Assembly: GCA_934434905.1 (NCBI GenBank)
Contig: CAKSAI010000149.1
Coordinates: forward strand, 1-7,505
From: an uncultured Lachnospiraceae bacterium
GTDB taxonomy: Bacteria > Bacillota > Clostridia > Lachnospirales > Lachnospiraceae
DNA length: 7,505 bases
Reading direction: 5' to 3'
In this document: one piece after another, positions 1 through 4,168 of the stretch
Numbering within the stretch: position 1 is the stretch's first letter
Layout: every line of letters starts with the position of its first letter
The notes under the pieces: generated by a model
What the model was told of the DNA's origin: nothing
Seen by the model: only the letters and a program-made list of their open reading frames with translations
The model's database searches: none
Position numbers and translations under genes: made by a program

Positions 1-184
1 TCTCAAAGGAAACAACGTCTCCGTCATATAATTTTTTTCCTCTTTGATACTCAACCTCACCATTTACCCGGACCTGGCCGTCCTTTATCACAAGCTTCGC
101 CATAACTCCGCTGTCCACCAGACCTGCCGCCTTTAACGCCTGTCCAAGCTTGATATGGTCTTCCCTCAATTTGATTATTTCCAA
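1..184 (-). CDS. yaaA: S4-domain RNA-binding protein YaaA (partial, 3' end beyond window)
   Basis: Small single-domain S4 protein of the YaaA family, encoded between dnaN and (usually) recF in Firmicutes. S4 domains bind structured RNA, and YaaA is linked to ribosome assembly; the exact role is not visible here. The minus strand reads EIIKLREDHIKLGQALKAAG, then LVDSGVMAKLVIKDGQVRVN, then a GEVEYQRGKKL segment and DGDVVSFE. The VNGEVEYQRGKKLYDGD part is the typical S4 end. The 61 visible codons are nearly the whole protein, since family members are about 70 residues; the stop lies off the left edge. I chose a TTG start at 184-182, because no ATG sits near the conserved N-terminus and an AGAGG ribosome-binding site lies about 9 nt upstream. 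It begins 21 nt after the dnaN stop, so it is probably cotranscribed with dnaN. Confidence 0.9.
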   Translation of the reverse strand, partial: MEIIKLREDHIKLGQALKAAGLVDSGVMAKLVIKDGQVRVNGEVEYQRGKKLYDGDVVSFE

Positions 185-205
185 TATTTTCTACCTCTAA
201 TCCTT

Positions 206-1318
206 TTAATTGGCTGCGTTACTGAAGTTGACAGGGAGGATCAGGTAAATAAACTTCCCATCATCATCCTTGATAAAGCAGGGAGCCTTTGGATTCACCA
301 TGTAGAGAACCACCTCTTCATCGTCAATGACCCGCAGTGCATCAATGAAGAACTTGGGATTGAATCCGATCATTATATCCTTGCCTTCCTTCTGAATGTC
401 AATGTCCTCATTCATAGAACCGATAAAGGAATTGATCTTCAACTCCATGTTGCTGTCCGTCACATTCATGATGATCGGCTTCTTGTCTCCTTCCTTCACC
501 AGAAGGGTTGCACGGTCGATACAATCCAGAAGTTCGCGTTTGTTGATCTTAACCTTGGTCTCATAGTCCGAAGAGAGCATCTGCTCTATGCGGAAGTATT
601 CTCCCTCGATAAGACGGGAAACAACCGTTGTATTGTCGAACTCAAACACAACATGATTCTCTGTAAAATAAATACTTACATCCTGATCTGCATCACCCGG
701 CAGTATTTTACTTACCTCCTGCAGTGTCTTTCCGGGAACGACTACTTTATGATGTTCGTAGGAATCCTTCAATTCTATATTTCGGATAGCAATACGATGT
801 CCGTCCAGAGAAACTACCTTCATTTCATTCTCATCTATCTCAAAAAGCTCACCTGTCATCAGCTTGTTCGAATCATTGTCTGCAATGGAGAAGATTGTCT
901 GCCTGATAACTTCCTTTAAGGTAAACTGTGAGAGAAGTAGTGGCTGATTTCTCTCTATATAGGGAAGATAGGAGAAGTCCTCTCCTGATTTTCCTATAAT
1001 ATTGAACTTCGCTTTCTCACAGGTGATGGTTGTCTTAAGGGAAGATTCTGTCTCTATAACAACTTCACTGTCCGGCAGCTTACGGACGATATCGGAGAAT
1101 ATCTTCGCATCCAGGGCGATGATTCCTCTCTCTCTGATATCTCCTTCTATCTTAGTCTCTATACCCAGCTCCATATCATTGGCTGTAAGCTTGATCTCAT
1201 TGGCAGAAGCATCAATAAGGATACATTCAAGGATTGCCATGGTGGTTCTGGAAGGAACTGCCTTAGAGACAATATTAACGCCGTAAAGTAGATTGGATTT
1301 GGAACAAACAATTTTCAT
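206..1318 (-). CDS. dnaN: DNA polymerase III subunit beta (sliding clamp)
   Basis: The beta clamp: a ring-shaped homodimer that encircles DNA and tethers the replicative polymerase, also docking many repair and replication proteins. The product is 370 aa, the usual clamp length, and matches from end to end: N-terminal MKIVCSKSNLLYGVNIVSKA, a middle domain with LDGHRIAIR near residue 190, and a C-terminus ending in YLILPVNF plus a short tail, which is the region lining the partner-binding pocket. Three clamp domains of about 120 residues each are expected and the length fits. The reading frame runs 17 codons further upstream (to 1369), but those codons (MSNYIFIYKEQKG...) are AT-rich leader. 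The ATG at 1318-1316 matches the family start and has an AAAGGAG site 11 nt upstream. It follows dnaA after 273 nt of origin DNA and precedes yaaA closely. Confidence 0.97.
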   Translation of the reverse strand: MKIVCSKSNLLYGVNIVSKAVPSRTTMAILECILIDASANEIKLTANDMELGIETKIEGDIRERGIIALDAKIFSDIVRKLPDSEVVIETESSLKTTITCEKAKFNIIGKSGEDFSYLPYIERNQPLLLSQFTLKEVIRQTIFSIADNDSNKLMTGELFEIDENEMKVVSLDGHRIAIRNIELKDSYEHHKVVVPGKTLQEVSKILPGDADQDVSIYFTENHVVFEFDNTTVVSRLIEGEYFRIEQMLSSDYETKVKINKRELLDCIDRATLLVKEGDKKPIIMNVTDSNMELKINSFIGSMNEDIDIQKEGKDIMIGFNPKFFIDALRVIDDEEVVLYMVNPKAPCFIKDDDGKFIYLILPVNFSNAAN

Positions 1319-1414
1319 AATGTAGATAACTCCTTTCTGCTCTTTATAAATAAAAATATAATTTGACATCCGTCTTAGTCTTAATAAGGGATGTTAATAT
1401 GTTCATAAGTTACG

Positions 1415-1440
1415 TGAAGCCCGATTTTACGGGGCTTTCA
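1415..1440. repeat. GC-rich imperfect hairpin inside the dnaA-dnaN spacer
   Basis: TGAA plus GCCC (1415-1422) pairs with GGGC, one bulged T, and TTCA (1432-1440) around a loop of about 9 nt. It is the only GC-rich structure in an otherwise AT-rich origin spacer. No T-tract follows on either strand, so a Rho-independent terminator is unlikely. Its role is unknown. Confidence 0.5.
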
Positions 1441-1497
1441 GGTTCATTCTCATGTTCATAAGCCTGTGAATTAAGTGCTCAAAAGGTCTTGATAACA

Positions 1498-1506
1498 TGT
1501 GAATAA
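1498..1506 (-). promoter_or_regulatory. DnaA box (TTATTCACA, exact)
   Basis: TGTGAATAA on the plus strand, an exact match to TTATNCACA on the minus strand. It lies in the dnaA-dnaN spacer with further boxes nearby. Confidence 0.8.
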
Positions 1507-1555
1507 GTATGGATCTCAAAAAGTGAAGATTTCACATCCATGAAGAATTTTAAGG

Positions 1556-1564
1556 TTATCCACA
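1556..1564 (+). promoter_or_regulatory. DnaA box (TTATCCACA, exact)
   Basis: Exact consensus DnaA box, 28 bases beyond the dnaA stop. A one-mismatch box in the same orientation follows at 1579-1587, 23 bp away start to start (about two helical turns). Confidence 0.85.
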
Positions 1565-1591
1565 TAAGGATGGATAACTTGTCCACAATTG

Positions 1592-2947
1592 TTAATTAGG
1601 GTTGATCTTCTTCTTGATGGTCTCAATCTGCTCATGGAAGGATTCGTTCTTCTCATATTCATTGGTAACAACCGTGATACCATGAATAATGGTGGAATGA
1701 TCGCGTCCTCCGATGATTCCTCCGATGGCCTCTAAGGATGCATTCGTCATATTCTTGCAGAGATACATGGCAATCTGTCTTGGATTGGAGATGACCTTGC
1801 TGCGGTTCTTGGAGATGATCTGATCCACCGTGATATTAAAGTGGTCAGCTACAATCTCTATAATAAGCTGCGGCGTAACTTCCCGCGGCTTGTCCGGGGA
1901 GATGATATTCTGCAGCTCCCGCTCGGCTATCTCCATGGTGATATCTGTTTTCTCAAGGTTCGATAAGGCAAGAAGCTTGTTCAATGCACCTTCAAGTTCA
2001 CGGATATTGGACTTGATGTTGGTAGCGATATAGTCCAGTATATCGTCATCAAGGTGGAAGCCGTCGGCCTCTTCCTTCTTGCGGAGAATCGCCATACGCG
2101 TCTCATAATCCGGAAATCCCACGTCGGCAAGAAGACCCCACTCGAAGCGGGAACGGATACGATCCTCCAGTGTCTCCATATCCTTAGGCGGCTTATCTGA
2201 GGACAGAACGATCTGCTTTCCGGCCGAATGAAGGACGTTGAAGGTGTGGAAGAATTCCTCCTGGGTACTCTCCTTACCTATAATAAACTGAATATCGTCT
2301 ATCATAAGTACATCTACCGTGCGGTACTTGTCCCGCAGCTTAGTCATTGCGGAGGCATTACCGTTACGGATGGAATCGATAACTTCATTGGTGAATTCCT
2401 CCGAGGTAACGTAGAGAACCTTGATATCCGGTGTCTGCTGTAAAATAAAATGTCCGATGGACTGCATCAGATGCGTCTTGCCAAGTCCCGGTCCTCCGTA
2501 AATATAGAGGGGATTGTATACATCGCCGGGGGATTCCGCCACAGCCAGGGAAGCAGAGTGGGCAAAACGGTTATTTTTTCCCACAACAAAGGTGTCGAAA
2601 ACATAATTAGGATTCAGGTTGGAGCGCACAATCTTCTTGGAAAAATTAGGATCCTTGCTCTTATAAGGAGGAATATTCCTTGGAGTCTGATCCGGGGATA
2701 TAAATTCAATATCGTAATTAAGACCTGTTATTTCCGTGATGGCTACCTTAATAGGAAGGGTGTATTTCTTGGAAATATAACCGATTCCGCTCATATGATC
2801 GGAAGGAACGATGATATATAATTTATTATTCTCCACGCCGTACAATTTCAGCGGCTTTAACCAGGTATCAAAGGATATGTCGGTCAACTCGTGTTCTTCT
2901 TTTACCGTATTAAGGATCTCGTCCCATTTTTCCATAATCAGCTGCAT
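1592..2947 (-). CDS. dnaA: Chromosomal replication initiator protein DnaA
   Basis: AAA+ ATPase that binds DnaA boxes, opens oriC and loads the helicase; also a transcription factor. The product is 451 aa, normal for Firmicutes. Domain I spans about residues 1-85 (EKWDEIL, DISFDTWLKPL), followed by a short linker. The AAA+ core starts near 115 (NPNYVFDTFVVGKNNRFAH). Visible motifs: Walker A GGPGLGKT at 151-158, Walker B VLMIDDIQ around 213-220, sensor I LSSD at 248-251, an arginine-rich RIRSRFEWGL stretch from 263, and sensor II NIRELEGALN at 314-323. The C-terminal DNA-binding domain carries the signature IGGRDHSTIIHG at about 412-423. The open frame extends 10 codons further upstream, but ATG 2947-2945 has a GGAG site 8 nt upstream and fits the family start; the next ATG (2935) has no such site. 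The gene is flanked on both sides by DnaA boxes. Confidence 0.98.
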   Translation of the reverse strand: MQLIMEKWDEILNTVKEEHELTDISFDTWLKPLKLYGVENNKLYIIVPSDHMSGIGYISKKYTLPIKVAITEITGLNYDIEFISPDQTPRNIPPYKSKDPNFSKKIVRSNLNPNYVFDTFVVGKNNRFAHSASLAVAESPGDVYNPLYIYGGPGLGKTHLMQSIGHFILQQTPDIKVLYVTSEEFTNEVIDSIRNGNASAMTKLRDKYRTVDVLMIDDIQFIIGKESTQEEFFHTFNVLHSAGKQIVLSSDKPPKDMETLEDRIRSRFEWGLLADVGFPDYETRMAILRKKEEADGFHLDDDILDYIATNIKSNIRELEGALNKLLALSNLEKTDITMEIAERELQNIISPDKPREVTPQLIIEIVADHFNITVDQIISKNRSKVISNPRQIAMYLCKNMTNASLEAIGGIIGGRDHSTIIHGITVVTNEYEKNESFHEQIETIKKKINPN

Positions 2948-2955
2948 GTCTGTCT

Positions 2956-2959
2956 CTCC
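2956..2959 (-). promoter_or_regulatory. dnaA ribosome-binding site
   Basis: GGAG on the minus strand, 8 nt before the ATG at 2947. It decides the dnaA start against the upstream in-frame Met at 2977 and the downstream Met at 2935. Confidence 0.75.
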
Positions 2960-2973
2960 AAATAATAACTTAA

Positions 2974-3008
2974 ACAATAGAAAGCACGCTTCGCGAACTT
3001 TCTATTGT
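2974..3008 (-). repeat. Perfect 11-bp inverted repeat in the dnaA leader
   Basis: ACAATAGAAAG (2974-2984) and CTTTCTATTGT (2998-3008) are exact reverse complements separated by 13 nt. Inside the loop CGC-TTC-GCG (2987-2995) can add three more pairs, and it overlaps the 8-bp palindrome TTCGCGAA (2990-2997). If dnaA starts at the candidate promoter, this hairpin sits in the mRNA leader about 18 nt after the start and ends 14 nt before the ribosome-binding site. A T-rich but interrupted stretch follows on the minus strand, so it is not a convincing terminator. It could be a leader RNA structure controlling stability or translation, or a protein operator; the sequence does not say which. Confidence 0.7.
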
Positions 3009-3033
3009 CATGAATCAAAATATACCATACTTT

Positions 3034-3062
3034 ATAATACCGCAAATCGGCGAAATAAGCAA
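3034..3062 (-). promoter_or_regulatory. Candidate sigma-A promoter of dnaA
   Basis: On the minus strand: -35 TTGCTT (3062-3057), a 17-nt spacer and -10 TATTAT (3039-3034), predicting a start near 3027 and an untranslated leader of about 80 nt. DnaA-box-like sites begin about 10 bp upstream of the -35 (3072-3080) and continue to 3126, the arrangement expected for DnaA autoregulation. Confidence 0.6.
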
Positions 3063-3071
3063 GACAAAAGA

Positions 3072-3254
3072 TTATTAACAAATTGTCCCCATAGATATCC
3101 ACAAGTTATCCACAATTTGTGAATAACTTTATGTAAACATCCACTTATCCAGATTGGTATCTGTTTCTTCCTTATATAATAGAGCACCTATGTTATCAAC
3201 ATCTAGTCTGGATAACTCATTTTTTTATAGATGTAGTATGTAAAGTTTTCCACA
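3072..3254. other. DnaA-box cluster upstream of dnaA
   Basis: Sites read against TTATNCACA. Exact: 3106-3114 (plus, TTATCCACA) and 3118-3126 (minus, TTATTCACA). One mismatch: 3072-3080 (plus, TTATTAACA), 3095-3103 (plus, ATATCCACA), 3145-3153 (plus, TTATCCAGA), 3193-3201 (plus, TTATCAACA), 3207-3215 (minus, TTATCCAGA) and 3246-3254 (plus, TTTTCCACA). The group at 3095-3126 is tightly packed: two boxes in tandem 11 bp apart (one helical turn), then one inverted. The two TTATCCAGA sites share the same departure from consensus and face each other 62 bp apart. In an AT-rich spacer some one-mismatch sites may be chance. Confidence 0.85.
3154..3180 (+). promoter_or_regulatory. Possible second, weaker promoter toward rpmH
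   Basis: A perfect -10 word TATAAT (3175-3180) is preceded by TTGGTA (3154-3159) with a short 15-nt spacer. The -35 has two mismatches and the spacing is poor. It overlaps the DnaA-box region, so the -10 word could also be AT-rich chance. Confidence 0.25.
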
Positions 3255-3285
3255 AATGAAAAATTTAAAAAAATAGCGAAATAGC

Positions 3286-3313
3286 TTGACTTCAAGGGAT
3301 TTTTTGATATAAT
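3286..3313 (+). promoter_or_regulatory. Strong sigma-A promoter of rpmH
   Basis: -35 TTGACT (3286-3291), a 16-nt spacer and a perfect -10 TATAAT (3308-3313). The start is expected near 3320, giving a leader of about 33 nt. The A/T-only tract 3259-3275 lies where an UP element would be, roughly -60 to -45. A strong promoter suits a ribosomal protein gene; it probably also supplies rnpA and the genes beyond by readthrough. Confidence 0.8.
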
Positions 3314-3352
3314 TGAAATGATGTTTTTGGATGTAGAGGAGGTGTATACCCA

Positions 3353-3487
3353 ATGAAGATGACATTTCAACCGAAAAAAAGATCCAGAGCAAAGGTTCAC
3401 GGCTTCAGAGCTAGAATGAGTACCGCAGGCGGAAGAAAAGTATTGGCTGCAAGAAGATTAAAGGGCAGAAAAAGATTATCAGCTTAG
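3353..3487 (+). CDS. rpmH: Large ribosomal subunit protein bL34
   Basis: 44-aa basic protein of the 50S subunit, embedded in 23S rRNA. The sequence MKMTFQPKKRSRAKVHGFRA, then RMSTAGGRKVLAARR and LKGRKRLSA, matches L34 from end to end, with the family's normal length and about one-third Lys and Arg. The ATG start has a near-perfect AGGAGG site (3337-3342) 10 nt upstream. It is the first gene of the rightward set, reads from the strong promoter at 3286-3313, and is followed after its stop by a hairpin with a pyrimidine-rich tail. The rpmH-rnpA pair beside dnaA is one of the most conserved gene orders in bacteria. Confidence 0.98.
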   Translation: MKMTFQPKKRSRAKVHGFRARMSTAGGRKVLAARRLKGRKRLSA

Positions 3488-3515
3488 GCCACATCATTTG
3501 TGGTCTTTCTTCTTC
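3487..3515 (+). terminator. Hairpin with pyrimidine-rich tail after rpmH (partial terminator or attenuator)
   Basis: A 7-pair stem GGCCACA / TGTGGTC (3487-3493 with 3499-3505, one G-T pair) has a 5-nt loop and is followed by TTTCTTCTTC. The stem is short and the T-run is broken by C, so complete termination is unlikely. Partial termination would lower rnpA relative to rpmH, as expected from the very different amounts of L34 and RnpA a cell needs. Confidence 0.5.
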
Positions 3516-3529
3516 TATAGGCCATCATG

Positions 3530-3553
3530 CAGGAAAGCGCCTGGCTTTTCCTG
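3530..3553 (+). repeat. Hairpin directly before the rnpA ribosome-binding site
   Basis: CAGGAAAGC (3530-3538) pairs with GCTTTTCCTG (3544-3553), nine pairs with one bulged T and a 5-nt loop. The stem ends at the base before the AAAGAGG ribosome-binding site. It may protect or expose the rnpA start, or mark an RNA processing point. Because the spacer folds this way, the in-frame Met codon at 3527 is not a credible rnpA start. Confidence 0.55.
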
Positions 3554-3560
3554 AAAGAGG
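3554..3560 (+). promoter_or_regulatory. rnpA ribosome-binding site
   Basis: AAAGAGG lies 8 nt before GTG 3569. It supports the GTG start over the upstream in-frame ATG at 3527, which has no comparable site. Confidence 0.7.
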
Positions 3561-3568
3561 ATGAAAGC

Positions 3569-3916
3569 GTGGAATTTTCAGAATCGTTGAAAAAGAACCG
3601 GGATTTCCAAAATGTATATCGGCATGGTAGATCCTATGCGAATCATTACCTTGTTATGTATGTTTTGGAAAATGGTTCCGGTAAGAATCGTATTGGAATA
3701 TCTGTCAGTAAAAAAGTTGGAAACAGTGTGATAAGACATCACATAAAGAGATTGATAAAAGAAAGCTACCGCCTTAAGGAGGAATCCTTTCGGAAGGGAC
3801 TTGATATTGTGATCATTGCGAGATTAAGTGCGAAGGAGATCACATACCGACAGACGGAGAAGTCATTGATTCATGCAGCGAAGCTCCATGGAATTATAGT
3901 TGTTCATGATCAGTAG
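3569..3916 (+). CDS. rnpA: Ribonuclease P protein component
   Basis: Protein subunit of RNase P, which helps the catalytic RNA (RnpB) remove 5' leaders from tRNA precursors. The product is 115 aa, the family's normal size. It opens with EFSESLKKNRDFQNVYRHGR (the usual start is MKFSESLKKNRDFQ), has the central RIGISVSKKVGNSV strand, then RHHIKRLIKESYR at 56-68, the RNR-motif helix that contacts RNA. The common R-N-R is here R-H-H, a mild variation. The start is GTG at 3569, 8 nt after AAAGAGG; an in-frame ATG at 3527 would add 14 residues unlike any RnpA and encoded by a hairpin. It follows rpmH by 81 nt and shares a reading frame with yidD 27 nt downstream, separated by TAG. Confidence 0.95.
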   Translation: MEFSESLKKNRDFQNVYRHGRSYANHYLVMYVLENGSGKNRIGISVSKKVGNSVIRHHIKRLIKESYRLKEESFRKGLDIVIIARLSAKEITYRQTEKSLIHAAKLHGIIVVHDQ

Positions 3917-3943
3917 AGATCAATAAAAGAAGATGGAAGAATT

Positions 3944-4153
3944 TTGAAGAAAATAATTATTTTTTTAATAAGGCTTTATCAGAAATATTTATCGCCTTTA
4001 AAGAGAACCAGATGTCCTTACTGCCCGACATGTTCCGCATATGGGCTTGAGGCCATACAGAAGTATGGAGCGCTGAAGGGTTCTGCTTTGGCTGGGTGGA
4101 GGATATTAAGGTGTAATCCTTTTTCAAAAGGCGGGTATGATCCCGTTCCATAA
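3944..4153 (+). CDS. yidD: Membrane protein insertion efficiency factor YidD
   Basis: Small protein thought to help YidC and the Sec system insert membrane proteins at the inner face of the cytoplasmic membrane. The 69 aa match the family throughout: a hydrophobic, amphipathic N-terminus (KKIIIFLIRLYQKYLSPLK), then RTRCPYCPTCSAYG with Cys24, Cys27 and Cys30, then KYGALKGSALAGWRILRCNP with Cys57, and the diagnostic end FSKGGYDPVP. The usual motif is RCPYYPTCS; the Tyr-to-Cys change gives an extra cysteine at 27. The start is TTG at 3944; no in-frame ATG exists back to the rnpA stop. The ribosome-binding site is weak (GGAAG only 4 nt away), so translation may be partly coupled to rnpA. It ends 15 nt before yidC. 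Confidence 0.93.
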   Translation: MKKIIIFLIRLYQKYLSPLKRTRCPYCPTCSAYGLEAIQKYGALKGSALAGWRILRCNPFSKGGYDPVP

Positions 4154-4154
4154 C

Positions 4155-4160
4155 AGGAGG
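4155..4160 (+). promoter_or_regulatory. yidC ribosome-binding site
   Basis: Perfect AGGAGG 8 nt before the TTG at 4169. It fixes the start at this unusual codon. Confidence 0.85.
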
Positions 4161-4168
4161 TTCATAAA

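Larger units (their letters stand above)
1319..1591. other. oriC, dnaA-dnaN part: DnaA boxes and AT-rich stretch
   Basis: Non-coding spacer between dnaA and dnaN, corresponding in position to the downstream half of the bipartite B. subtilis oriC, where duplex opening occurs. Matches to the DnaA box TTATNCACA that I can read: perfect at 1556-1564 (plus, TTATCCACA) and 1498-1506 (minus, TTATTCACA); one mismatch at 1579-1587 (plus, TTGTCCACA), 1465-1473 (minus, TAATTCACA), 1453-1461 and 1400-1408 (both minus, TTATGAACA). A 22-base stretch of only A and T lies at 1343-1364, on the dnaN side of the boxes, and is the best candidate for the unwinding element. The same stretch lies just before the dnaN ribosome-binding site; weak promoter-like words (TTAAGA/TATATT on the minus strand) occur there but are not convincing. 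A bulged GC-rich hairpin sits at 1415-1440. Confidence 0.85.
2948..3352. other. oriC, dnaA-rpmH part: divergent regulatory and origin DNA
   Basis: 405 bases without a gene between the divergent dnaA and rpmH genes. From left to right it holds the dnaA leader with a long hairpin (2974-3008), a candidate dnaA promoter (3034-3062), a dense set of DnaA-box-like sites (3072-3254), an A/T-only tract at 3259-3275, the rpmH promoter (3286-3313) and the rpmH ribosome-binding site. Position and box content mark it as the upstream half of a bipartite origin. Which half unwinds cannot be read from sequence alone. Confidence 0.85.

Noticed and set aside
155..919. 254-codon open frame on the plus strand opposite dnaN
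   Set aside because: Fully antisense to a clear dnaN gene, no recognisable protein and no convincing ribosome-binding site.
1319..1369. N-terminal extension of DnaN by 17 residues
   Set aside because: The added codons come from AT-rich leader; the family start and the ribosome-binding site both support ATG at 1318.
1411..1419. Possible parS half-site (TACGTGAAG)
   Set aside because: Only part of the 16-bp parS palindrome TGTTTCACGTGAAACA is present; no full site was seen in the window.
2948..2977. N-terminal extension of DnaA by 10 residues
   Set aside because: It would translate through the GGAG ribosome-binding site of the better start at 2947, and the residues are not DnaA-like.
3203..3400. 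65-codon minus-strand frame across the rpmH promoter and start
   Set aside because: Covers the promoter, leader and first codons of rpmH on the opposite strand; low-complexity residues and no family match.
3527..3568. Upstream ATG start for rnpA
   Set aside because: The extra 14 residues are encoded by a hairpin and the ribosome-binding site, and do not resemble RnpA.
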